A stretch of 64,000 bases of DNA from Apiosordaria backusii (Eukaryota > Ascomycota > Sordariomycetes > Sordariales > Lasiosphaeriaceae), in NCBI GenBank assembly GCA_030549205.1, contig JAUKTV010000009.1, positions 434,001 through 498,000 on the forward strand, given 5' to 3'. Positions 44,787 through 55,778 of the stretch are shown in pieces. Below the pieces are notes generated by a model, which ran no database searches, was not told where the DNA came from, and was given only the letters and a program-made list of their open reading frames with translations. Every line of letters starts with the position of its first letter. Positions within the stretch are counted from its first letter, which is position 1. Position numbers and translations under genes: made by a program.

Positions 44787-46235
44787 GCACATCTATAGCA
44801 TCGGCTCACTTTATTTATTCTAATGTTGTATACTATATAATTTCGCCAACTTTCACCGCATGCTGCCTTCACATCATCCACGCACTGCATTCTACACGAC
44901 CATGGTTCGGCTACCCACATACATGCCCTTCATGCACAGCGGATTCCCGCTGACACTGGGAAGCAGCTTGACTGAACCCACAAGCACACAGCAAATCTCC
45001 CCGACCTGTTCTGGGAAGATGCATCTCAATGCGTGGCCGACGTACTCGGATCACTTTGCCACCCTTACGCTCAACAACATGTTGCTTTGCGTTCAATCTG
45101 GGGCGACTGGCGGTGATTTTAAGGAGTTAAAAAGGGGTTGGGAAAGAAGAAGAGAAAAAACGGAGAAGAGAGGATGGCCTACAGAGGATTCCAAAGGAGC
45201 AAAAACATACAAATAGTTAGCATGAATGGGAACGTTGAGTTATTTATGATGCAGTGTTTTGGCAGTAACCTTTTCATCCCAGGCATTCAGTGCAGCCCTT
45301 TGGGATATCAACCAAAATATAGAATACGGATACCGACATCTCAAGACCAGGAACGTGAATGACATAAATTGACCAGGCCTGACACTTTGAGGTTTCATCC
45401 TTGCCAAGGGTTCCATGCAGGCTGAAGAACAACAGCTATGGATTATGACATCAATCAAGAGCCTGGCAATGATACCGATGACTGAATTAAGATTCCAGTT
45501 CTTCGTTACCGAGATCTTGTTCAACGACCGTTGACGATGTGCATGAGTTGATCGCTGAGAAAAAAGGGTGGGCCCGACCTCCCACTCGTTTGACGCTGTG
45601 CCAAGCCATCAGAACTACACCAGCCACCCGAGATTTACAATGAACAAATGGGCGCCTGCACCCGCCAACTTCTGAGTGAGATCCACATTTTCCCAACCTC
45701 CTCGAAAAACACACATGGTCCGAGACGAGCAGTGACGAGAAAAGAAGCGACGCGCCGCCGCAATCCTTGCTGAGCTGGATGGACCGTACCCTTTGTGGTC
45801 TGGATTGATGACGACAATTGGGGGGTTGGTTTTGGGATGATGTGTTCACTGGGGACGGGATTCTTGGAGCTGTTTGTTGGTGGTGGGTGGGGGGGGGGGG
45901 GTTGCATTAAAAACCGAGGGAGTGGACGGGGCTCGCGCAACCTGCAGGTTCTCTTTTCTGCATTTTTTGGTTGTGATGTGAGATGAGTTTTATTTGTGGA
46001 TAATTACTTGTTGAAGAGATAATAAGACCTGTTCATTGTTCTCGACGATTCTGGATTCTGGACCACACTCTCGAGGGATTTGGGACGAATAACGATTTTT
46101 TGTTTTGAAGTTGGGTCTATCTATACCTTGACGAGTATCGGTATCGTCACTAATCTCATCCCTTACATTTTTGACGACGACGACGACGACTTTGACGGGG
46201 AATCCGGCTTAGACCGGTGGGATAAAAAAAGAAGA
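44787..46235. other. Intergenic between TOP1 and the GH16 gene
   Basis: No supported gene. Minus-strand frames at 45240-45524 and 45487-45849 have no domain. It contains a 13-base G run (45889-45901) and, in the probable GH16 leader, a gac trinucleotide run at about 46174-46190. Confidence 0.5.
45889..45901. repeat. G13 homopolymer preceded by short G runs
   Basis: A run of 13 G on the plus strand directly after GG, GG and GGG blocks separated by single T. Such a sequence can form a G-quadruplex and is also difficult to sequence accurately. Confidence 0.85.
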
Positions 46236-47712
46236 ATGTTGTTCTCCAGGCGATGGAAGGCAACGATAGCAGCAGCTTCGGCTGTGATGGTAGCTGGGGT
46301 TTGGGGGCAGACATGGTCGGATTGTAACCCATTACACTCGAGTAAGCAGTCACTTCCCCGCTATGGAATATGAGGTTATCACTAAGAGGTATTTTTTCAG
46401 ATTCGTGCCCACCAAACACAGCCTTGGGCATGACAGTTAACGTCGACTTCCGCCGCGGGGCCGTAGATTCATTCATTGCCTCGGGCGGGACACCCACTTA
46501 CAACTCGGACGGCGTATCTTTTACTGTCTCCCGCCCTGGCGAAGCGCCTCAGCTGTCGTCACTATTCTACATCATGTTTGGCAGGGTAGAAGTAACGATG
46601 AAGGCCGCCCCCGGAGCAGGGATTGTTTCCTCTTTGGTGCTGCTATCCGACACGTTGGATGAGATTGATTTCGAGTGGCTCGGTGCGGACGACAGTGAGG
46701 TGCAGACGAATTACTTCAGCAAGGGGCAGACGACGACGTATAACCGGGGCCAGTTCAACCCCGCGGCTAATAACCAGGGGCAGTTTATTACTTATACGGT
46801 GGATTGGAATAAGGATAGGATACAGTGGTTCGTCGGGGGGACGCTGGTGAGGACGCTGAGTTATGATGAGGCGGATGGGCAGTACCCGCAGACGCCGATG
46901 CAGGTCAAGTTTGGGGCTTGGTCGGGGGGAGATGCTTCGATGAACCCGCCTGGGACGGTGGAGTGGTCGAGGGGGCCGACGGATTACTCCAGGGGGCCGT
47001 TTTCGATGGTGGTGAGGAGTGCGGTGGTGACAGATTATTCTACGGGGAAGAGTTATTCTTATGGGGATACGAGTGGGACGTGGGGGAGTATTAGGTCGGA
47101 GGGGGGGAGGATTAATGGGAATGAGGGACGGGGAGGGGGGATTACGGTTACGGCGAGCGCGGCGCCGGTTGCGACGGATGTTAGTCCGACGGTGCCGGTG
47201 GGGGGGATTGGGAAGGGGGACACGGCTACGCAGACGGGGTGGCCTTGGGAGGCTACGGGGACGGATGGACGGGGGTCGGGGGCTATTCCGGATGGGTGGA
47301 GGATTACGCCGGATGGGAAATTGAGGCCGATTGGGGCGAGTACTGTGAGTGAGTAACGTTCTTTGCCCCTAGAAGTGTTGAGCAGCTCGGGAGAGTGGTT
47401 TAGACTTGAGTTTTGGGGGACAGAAGCTAACGATTGTGATTGTAGACACCCCCAATCCCGTGCTCCTGTTTGGGCCATTCCTCCTCGCCGTCGCAACCAT
47501 CACTTGCGGACGGTGGAACTAGGTCTGAGTCTGAGGTTGTTTTGACGACTACAACTTTGACGACCTTTGTTACGGAGGCGACTGCGACGAGTTCTGGGGA
47601 TGTACCGCCTCCCAACGCGCTTGCGGCGCCGCCGCAGAATGATGCTGGGAGGAAGCTATTGCCGTTGATGATGGCGCCTTTGGCGCTCGGTGCTGGTGTT
47701 TTGTTGCTTTAA
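46236..47712 (+). CDS. CRH-family GH16 cell-wall glucan-chitin transglycosylase, GPI-anchored
   Basis: Three exons (46236-46341, 46401-47344, 47446-47712) give 438 residues. Introns of 59 and 101 bp have good donors and acceptors. The signal peptide is residues 1-25. Cysteines near the mature start (W-S-D-C and N-S-C-P-P) match the CRH N-terminus. The catalytic motif D-E-I-D-F-E-W-L-G, with two Glu as nucleophile and acid/base, is intact and is followed by Q-T-N-Y-F-S-K-G. The domain ends about residue 260; then comes a Gly/Thr/Pro-rich region and a hydrophobic C-terminus (P-L-M-M-A-P-L-A-L-G-A-G-V-L-L-L) for GPI attachment. Crh enzymes link chitin to beta-1,6/1,3-glucan in the wall. The 3' half has strong G/C bias in third positions and many gga/ggg codons. 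Confidence 0.9.
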
Positions 47713-48595
47713 GCAACTCGTGGTTTTCTTCTTCTTTTGGGACTGGAGCATTTGGTGGGTTGGACTTTTTGCATTTCGGTCATTGTGACTAATGGCATGG
47801 CGTCTGGAAAGGGGAAACATACCATGGGATTGGAGTTCATATTGTCGGCGTTGCATGGGATAGACCTCTGGATGGTTGTAGATAAGTAGACACATTCACA
47901 CAAGTGAGACGGTGGATATAATATGGATAATTTCGATCAGAACAAATGATGCAGTGTTATGCGAGAGATAACATGACTGCCAGGTGGCTGCAGTGGTGCC
48001 TCCATTCCATCATCTCAACCCTCTGTCAACTTTAAATCTTCTTCCTCTTCCTTTAATTAAGTACAAATGGCTCTTACATTGACAACACATTATGCTGCCC
48101 TTGTCCAACACACCACCTGGATGATGGCTTCTGTGTCGTTCAACACGGTGCCCAGTTCTGAACTCACATCTGCTTTGATGTTTACGTTTATCTTATTTTT
48201 TTTCTGTCCCCATCCACCAACCTCCCCGCCGGGGTGGCGACTATGTATGCTATATCCAAGAGCAGCCTCAAGGGGCGTGCCGTATCTGACTGATATACAA
48301 AACAGCTCGGGTAAAACCCAGAACTCAAGGTACTATCCAAACAAGGTCATAAGTCATAAGCTAACCAGTGCATCCATCTAGGTATTATTGGGCTGGTGAG
48401 GTTGGCGATCTGAAACGTAATGGGCAGGTGTACAGCCAGGTCTGCCGTGTTTGGAACGTAAACCGACGACGATACCTTCAAATTGGCACAGTCGGACAGT
48501 AGATCCTCCATCAAAAAAACAAATATGTTGTCGAGTCAACCGTTGATAGCGACCCGGGCGCATACGAACAGTCACACAAGCGTTGTGTCGGCAGT
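47713..48595. other. Convergent intergenic region
   Basis: 3' regions of the GH16 gene (+) and the small membrane-protein gene (-). I see no gene. Confidence 0.5.
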
Positions 48596-49193
48596 TCAAC
48601 CGCCCAGAAGCTGGGCTTTCTCTTCGTCTTTGGCTGCTCCAGAGCCAGTCTTGAGCAACCTGTAAAGGCTATGTCCCGAGATGCTCAGGGTCATAGCTGC
48701 GCATGTGGCCCAGGGTAGGTACCCTAGGAGAATGAGGTGGGTGCTCTCTTGACGTCCATAGCCGGCAAGAGCCGCGCCACCAAGCAGGATGACATAAACA
48801 AATAATTGGAGAGGATCTTTACTCTGCCTTCGCTGGGTAAACGAAGACACAGAGCAACCGAAGACCAAGCATGAAAAGAGCATCAGTCCCGGGGATGGAT
48901 GAAAAAGAAAATCGTCGATGTTGGGTTCGTTTGCATGCTGCTGCCCTGGTTTGACCTGGACGTCGATTAGCTGGGTATCATAAGGCCGGACTCGGTGGTG
49001 ACTTGAGACTAACTCTGCTGTATCCCCGGTTCAGATCGTTCTGGACGGTGTATTCCCAGGTGACGACACTACAGAGAACGCCTAAGCAGATCTCGACGGT
49101 GTCAACTGCCCAAGGCCAGCACCCGGGATTCCGAGGTAAGACTGTGGTGGGTGCTTGTGGTATGTGGAGGGGGCAGCATGCTTCTGAACTCAT
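48596..49193 (-). CDS. Small four-span membrane protein of unknown function (A)
   Basis: Two exons (49193-49014, 48955-48596) across a 58-bp intron (GTTAGT donor, CTAAT branch, CAG acceptor) give 179 residues. Hydrophobic segments are visible at about residues 29-47, 83-99, 109-127 and 133-157. A short R-R-Q-S-K loop separates the second and third, and the C-terminal tail (residues 160-179) is polar and charged. There are several Cys in the N-terminal stretch. No enzyme, transporter or receptor motif is recognised. The gene is divergent from another apparent four-span protein at 50297. Confidence 0.65.
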
Positions 49194-50296
49194 GGGGACA
49201 GTAATTGGCTAACTTGGGAGTAGAAAGAACTCTGAAATTGAAAAGTGCCGAGAACTAAACTGGGTTTGTTCTGGGAATTGGCACGAGGTCTCCCAGAACA
49301 ACCCCAAAACTCAACCGCAAATGCCTGGGGGTTTCTCAATCTATATACCACATCAGAAAAGATCAGACCGGACATTTCTGCATCATGGATACCTTGATAC
49401 AAGGCTTGGATCTCGTCAAACACATCCCGAACCGCCGTACGGGCTACCTTATGGTCAGCTCCCTGCTTTTCCGGTGTTGCTGCTCGCATCCATCGGATAT
49501 CACACCAAACACGGCACAACCACACATACACGCCCGAGTGGTTGCATTCTTTGCACCTCAATCTTATTTGGATCCGGTAAAGATAGGCGAGAAGTGCGCG
49601 GGCTATGATTCAGAGGCCTCTCTGTGATGCCGCGCGTGCATGAGCAGACAAGGCGACCATCCGTTGCAGGAAGGACGCCTCATCGTGTGTGAGGCTGACC
49701 TCTAGGCAGACAACGCTCACCGAGACTCTTGGCCAATCGCCCCCCTCCACCATTTTGAGCCTCACCGGGCGAACCACACCGCGCACCACTGCGAACCATC
49801 ATTCTACGACTTTAGAGAAGCCCAAAGAAGTACCGAGACTCTCTTTTTTACGCGCCCGTGCCGGTTACGTCTTGACATCCTGGAAGCTGAGCAATCCCAC
49901 GAGTGAGTGCAGTCAGACTATCTTGTCGGATTTGTTGTCATTGGTTCTCCCCCACATTCTTTTGGTGGCCTTACCTGTCTGCAACTTTCACTCCTGCTAC
50001 GTGGTGAGGCGAAGCTACGCCATCTGCAGCGAGAGCTATCGGAGCTTGGTCTTTGGAGTAAGCTGTTGAGCTGCCCTCTCAGATAGCCGTTCAAAAATAC
50101 CGACGGCCCTCCAAGTCAGGCCCTCGTCCATCTTTCCTCTGCTCCCTCTCGTCTTTGAATTCTATTCGTATACACTACAACCGACTCGCCCCAACATCGC
50201 CCCTTTTCTTTTTATTACCACTCCATCTCGCCCACCTGTCAGGCGGCAAAGACCATAGGATAAATCAACTTTCGTCCTATCGCCACCTTTGCAGCA
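49194..50296. other. Shared upstream region of two divergent membrane-protein genes
   Basis: 1.1 kb between the starts of two small membrane-protein genes. Open frames inside (for example 49190-49561 minus) have no domain. I see no distinctive regulatory motif. Confidence 0.45.
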
Positions 50297-51199
50297 ATGG
50301 AGCGCCCAATTCATCTCTCTGGGCAGCTGCCTTCGCGAGCGCGAGATCAAAAGCTTCTCCGTAAGGCCAAGATCGTATCATGCGGTGGCATGATTGGCAT
50401 GGCTTTCCTATTCCCTTTGGCCAGCACCGAAGGGTCCTCCTTCAGGATCATGTAAGTACACCCTTTAGGCTCTCAGTTCAAGGCAGCGAATACTGATAGA
50501 GTCATAGTACGCTTCTTTCATTCATTATTGCCGTGCTTACCTTCCACTCAATCTACTCTGAGCCATTCGTTAGGTAACTATGACCCTGACTGTTTTGCCT
50601 CCCATGCATTAAATTGCTAACAGAGCTACAGATGCGGCCCGTTCACTGTCCCAGTTGCTTTGATCTTGTTGCTTGTGGTTGTTGTCTCTTCAGGTCCATC
50701 AAAGAAAGACCTGGTGCCATGGATTCCGCTCTTCGTGACTGCTTGGAGCCTTGTCACAATCATGATCAACAAGCACATGGCGATGGCGTCGCATCAGCTG
50801 TCAATATCTGCCGACTATCCCTTCACAGGAGTCACAACTGACGCGGCGACGGAGCACTCGTTTCGAACCATTTCCAGCCAGGAAAGGCACCAGCCTGCAT
50901 TCGAATCCAACCGCCAGAACCCATTGTACTTTGCACGACATGGCCCATCCTCCAGGTATTCCCAGAGGACAAACACATTCAGCTCAGACATTTCACTTTC
51001 CAGCGTGCCAGCGCGACTCCAGGACCACTGGGATGATCATACCAGGGCCTACTTTGATGACCAGGAGATGCAAGAGCTTCCCCAGGATTTCCCAGAGCCG
51101 ACGCTTCCCAGGACTCGGCGTGAACCAGAGAGTGATCCAGACACAGACACTGATACTCAAACATCAGAGACAGCCGGCTTACTGCTTGGTCCTCAATAA
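50297..51199 (+). CDS. Small four-span membrane protein of unknown function (B)
   Basis: Three exons (50297-50451, 50508-50573, 50632-51199) with introns of 56 and 58 bp give 262 residues. The exon joins keep one frame through a hydrophobic protein: spans at about residues 27-43, 52-68, 78-94 and 103-119, with basic residues before the first and K-K-D between the third and fourth. The remaining 140 residues form a polar, Ser/Asp/Glu-rich tail, probably cytosolic, with alternating Asp-Thr near the end. The ATG at 50297 follows CAGCA. No family is recognised. Together with the divergent gene at 48596-49193 it forms a pair of small membrane proteins of similar topology; whether they are related cannot be told by eye. 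Confidence 0.65.
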
Positions 51200-52809
51200 A
51201 TTGCCGTGTGCCCCCTGAGCTCCGGCGATGATGGGGCGAAACACGGCCGGTCCGACCTGCGTCAGTCTGTGTCTAATCACAACATGTATATCTCGTTGGT
51301 TTTCTTCTTTGCTTCCTCTCCATTTCCGCACATCTTCTTCACGCCAGGTCTGGGCCGGCTCTATCTACCCTGGCAACCAAAACCGTCCGCAGGAATCCAG
51401 CCGGATGGAAATACACTCTTAATATCCTAAACACGTGGCCGAGGATACAACAACACTCCCGCCCCCATGAGGTAATCAATTACCTTTCGACAGTACACAA
51501 GTACACAGTTATCAACATGCCACTCGGGCGCACGAAGAACCGTTGCGCCATGCAACGGCCGTTCACAATGGCTGGAAGCATCCACTTGCTGGTTTCACCT
51601 CCGGAGTTTGTCGGGTCTTTCACTGTACTCAGACTTTTCCTCGCACGATAGATTGGGTGGCACATCATGATCTGCCATACCCTCCCTCTCTCTCAAGCAC
51701 ACCCGCAACCCACAGCGTACATGGCACATGGCACATAAGGTCCGAGACCCGAACCATATCACCGCCCTACCTTACACAAACTGGTTTTGGGGACAGTGTG
51801 GGACGATGGGTGTTTTTATTTTCTTATCGCATTGGAGGTAGCGATGATTTCTCGTCCCTTGAGCGGTGTCAAATTTCCCGCCATTTTTTATTTACGGTGT
51901 TGCCTCTATATAGAGAGCATGAGCGGGAACCACAGTCAGCCATGCGGGATTGTCTATTTATACGTTTTCATTGGGCAAGGGAACGACATTCTGGTTTATA
52001 TCAACATCATCATCAGCGACAAACAACACCATAAACAAGCAACGACAAAAGTGGTTTTTTTTTTTGGACGTCTTATCAAATGATAGACACTCCACACTTC
52101 AACCGACCAACAACGGCTCGGATACGAAGACATGACATGGCATGAAATGGCACCTAATGAAAGGGGATAGATCGTCCCCGTAATGTTATCATGAAGACCT
52201 CATGATTTATTTGTATATAGACATGCCATGAAGGAACAGAACTTGTACATAGCATACAGACAAACAGCGGGGATACCCACACACAAGGATGGATGTGTTG
52301 TGGTCTTTTGTCAGGGGGAGAAACCCCCGGGTTCTTGTTCGTTTAGAGCGATTTGGCTTGAAAGCCCATCAGCTAGCTCTATATTAAAATCCTCCAGAGG
52401 GAGGTGTTGATATCAAAGGAATCACCTGGACGAGCCTGCCTTGAAACGCGATACCCCCGCAAATCGAACCCCCTATATAAAAACGGAGTTCAAGAGGCAT
52501 GGACAGATGGAGAATCCATCTAGGTAGCGATAGATCTTCGCACCTTTTACCCCTGGGTTTCGGGAGACCTCAGCCCTCGCTCAGCGGCAGCTCAGGCCTA
52601 AAGCGGCAAGAGCTCAGCTCTGGGAATAGAAATGGATTTTAGTGTGCTTAAGTTTCGTCTCCGAGTTATGTGGTATTTTATTCAACTTTGTACATCTAGA
52701 TACAACCAGTTATCTAGGTAAGTACCATTATATTTCACCCCTTGTAACCAAACCCACATCCACATCGACAAAGATGTTTGTAACTACCACCCAGTGGGAC
52801 TATCGAGAC
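51200..52809. other. Intergenic, 1.6 kb
   Basis: No supported gene. The segment at 52300-52640 contains short inverted repeats (such as gagctcagctctg) and a ggttcgatt-like stretch on the minus strand, but no cloverleaf that I can build. Confidence 0.45.
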
Positions 52810-55123
52810 TCAAGAAAGTCGAAAACTCTCTCTAACAGCCACCCCGAGCCGCTTGATGGCCTCGGTCATGTTCTCGGGCGTGGCTGCGGCGAAGGTGGCG
52901 CGGAAGTAGAGGCCGGTGGGGGGGAGGTCCTGCTCGGCCCGGAACCAGGAGCCGCGGGCGATGAGGACGCCCTTGGAGATGCACGAGTTGAAGATTTCCT
53001 CTTCGATGTCGAGGATGGATTTGGTGGTCGAGTCTGGGTGGAGTGTGTGTTTGAGGTGAAGCCATTGCTTTTTTATTTAAGAAAAAAATTGTCAGTATGT
53101 GGGTTTGGAGAAGATGGGGAGGATGGGTGTCAATAAATTAGAAGGGAGAGGGTTTTGGGGAATAGTGGGGTGGTGGGAGGAGGTGGTGAGAGGATTGTGG
53201 TGAAGGGGTAATGGGGTAATGTGTAAAAGGGGTAGTGTGTAAAAGGGGTAGTGTGTTAAAGGGGTAATGTGCTAATATGTAAAAGGGATAATGTGCTAAT
53301 GTGTAAAAGGGATAATGTGCTAATGTGGCAAAGGTGGAACGGAGTTAAAGCCAAAAGCAAAAGAAATCAATCACTTACAAACATCCCCGCCCTCACCACC
53401 TCCCAACTCACTACCTCTTTTGGTAAGTACTCCTCACAAGCCTTCAGCAACGTATTCCTCCTCTCCGTGTACTCCCTCTGCAGCACCATCAACCACTTCA
53501 AATATCCCTCATGTCCCCAAGTCTCATCCAGCAGCTTATGCAATATCACCTGTGAGAACCCACTCGGGCCCTGATTGGCAACCTCAGCATGGCGTAAGAA
53601 CCTCTCAATGAACTGATCAGATGCCGTTAGCCAGCCCAACCGGGAACCAGGCACCAGCACCTTGGAGAAGGAGTCCATTCTAATGACTCTGCCGTCTGTG
53701 TCCATGCTCAGCAGAGTCGGGAGGAGCGATTCGAGAAAGTCGGTTGTGTTGGTGGGGCTGGCAGCGGGTGATGTTGTGGGAGGCAGCTGGAGGTAATAAT
53801 ACGGCTCGTCCTCAATAATCACCAAATCATGCTTTGAGCAGACATCATAAATCTGTTTCCGACGCTCGGGACCCTGGGTAGCGCCGGTTGGGTTCTGGCC
53901 CGACGGCACGGTATACAAAACATGTGGCTTTCTTTTGCCGTCCCGCTCAGAAGGGTCCCACGTAGAAAGAATATAGTCCAGCTCGGAGGGGATGAGGCCT
54001 TGGTCGTCGATGGGAACGCCGAAGGTTTTGATGCCTAACGGAGCGGCGGTTTCCAAGGCGGTAGCGAAGGAGAATTCCTCTGTGAGGATCGAGTCATTGC
54101 GGGAAGAATCACAGAGCATGCGGAGGGTCTGTTCTAGAGCACCGGTGGATCCAACGGTGAGGCAGGTTTTCCAGTCGGCGTAGGGGGGGTTGGAGACGAG
54201 TTCCGTGTGCTCGGTCACGAAGCGGATGAGCTGGGCCGAGCCATGGGCTTGGGCATAGTTGAGTGCTATGGAGAGGTCGTATTCTTTTTGATCTGGGGCC
54301 GAGGGATGGGTGTCGTATTTGCCAATGGTTATGGTTTGGGGAGCAGGGTGAGCTTCTGGGGGGGTCAGGGAGGGATTATGAAGGTAGTCTGGGACGGACA
54401 GGGAAATGGAGTTGATGGGAAAGTACTCCGGGCAAGGGAGGCCACCGCCTAAAGAGATGATACCCGGGGTTTTGAGGTGACGGGCGGCTTGTTTAAGCTT
54501 GCAGGGCTCACGGTGGAAAGACTCAGCGGAGAGATGGTCTGTCTGATATTAGCAACTGTTCCAAGTCTGATAGGGGAAAGACATACGGCCGAGGTCCTTG
54601 GCCAGTGGTTTTCCTGTTGACTGTAATAGTTATGTCAGCATGGTGATGAGTAAAATGTTTTGAAAGAGCTCAAAAATAGGGGTGAAGAGGTCAACACCAA
54701 CCCCAAACCTTTCTTCCCTCCCAACTTGACACCATTCCCCCACACAGAAAAAATACTCACATCCCCCTTAAAAACCCCCGAATCACACCCCGCCGCCGTC
54801 GGCGCCACCAGCCTCCCCGCCTTCCTCCTCCGCTCCAAAATGTCAGCAATAGTCACCCTCTTATTCTTTGTCGTCGCCTCTGATATCTCTGGCAATTCAA
54901 CCTCAGGAAGTGGTGAAGGACCACCAATCACCGTCGCCTCTGCAGCCGAGTCTAGCATTGATCTGCTGTGGAATGATGTCCGTTGATTGTTGACGGCAGC
55001 CACGTTATTGATGCCGTTGTTGTTCCTGATATTGAATCCCGGCCGAGACGTCAAAGCCAAGGTGATCCGAGACCGGGGAGTCACCGCGGCGGCTCCGGAG
55101 CCGAGTCTGGCTGCTCTCCGCAT
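52810..55123 (-). CDS. Class I/II aminotransferase, Aro8/kynurenine aminotransferase-like
   Basis: Four exons (55123-54761, 54620-54587, 54538-53379, 53067-52810) give 604 residues in a continuous frame. This PLP enzyme would transaminate aromatic amino acids, kynurenine or 2-aminoadipate. Conserved features: G-I-I-S-L-G-G-G-L-P-C-P-E-Y-F-P substrate arm, Y-T-V-P-S-G-Q-N-P-T-G, I-I-E-D-E-P-Y-Y-Y-L, and the PLP lysine in D-S-F-S-K-V-L-V-P-G-S-R-L-G-W. The first 55 residues (Arg/Ala/Ser-rich, no acids before the first Asp) look like a mitochondrial presequence, and total length exceeds the roughly 500 of yeast Aro8. The last intron (53068-53378, 311 bp) is unusually long because it carries a minisatellite. 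Exon 4 starts Q-W-L-H-L-K, restoring the family C-terminal domain. Confidence 0.88.
53202..53332. repeat. Intronic minisatellite with 16- and 24-bp unit versions
   Basis: Tandem units built on gtaatgtgtaaaaggg: three copies of about 16 bases, then three of about 24 bases that carry an inserted ctaatgtg. It lies wholly in the last intron of the aminotransferase gene. Unit differences are few, so the array is young. Confidence 0.85.
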
Positions 55124-55778
55124 GTTTGTGTTCCGTTCCGGTGCCGTGCCAAGGACCGGGAGTGCGTGGGTGTATAAGTGAAGCTATAAGCGAGAAACCG
55201 AGGGGGTCCAAAGCCAAGATTGAGTGATGCAAGAAGAGAAAAGGTGATATTCCAAATATAGGTATATCAAACTGATATTTAAAGTAACAATAGAAAAAGA
55301 TAAGAATTGGAGATACGATATAGGGAGCTGATGGAGTGCTAAGGTATGCAGTGTGTAAGGTAGCGTCAATGATAAGCCAACCGCGCTCACTCAATGGGGG
55401 AAGCCCCGGCACGGCGGGGTTAGACTACCTTAAAACAACGGTTACCTTCGGGTCGAGTCACCTACCCGGCCCGCAACAAAGCTTACCTTGCCGTTCCGTT
55501 GTCCACAAAAAGAAGCACATTGACCGCTCCTTGTGACCTGTCTGTACGTAATTAGTTTCACTCGAGATCTTCTTGAACGGATATCATTCTCCAAGTGCTA
55601 GTTGTCCATACATACAAAGACGATATAAGATGGAAAGTATAAAATAAAATAATGAATCTCGTCAAAACCCCTAAATAGGTAAGAAGAGATAAACATGCCA
55701 CTGAGTGGGACAGTCTGATATATACCAATGCAAAACCACAAAAACCAAAACACCCATTTCCCATTTCCTTACCCAAAA
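55124..55778. other. Intergenic between the aminotransferase and P450 genes
   Basis: Upstream region of the aminotransferase and 3' region of the P450 gene. I see no gene. Confidence 0.5.

Noticed and set aside
52440..52480. tRNA-like B-box (ggttcgatt on the minus strand)
   Set aside because: I could not build acceptor, D and anticodon arms around it. A similar match near 62190 also fails.
53202..53332. CRISPR-like regular repeats
   Set aside because: Units are directly adjacent with no spacers, inside an intron of a eukaryotic gene; it is a minisatellite.
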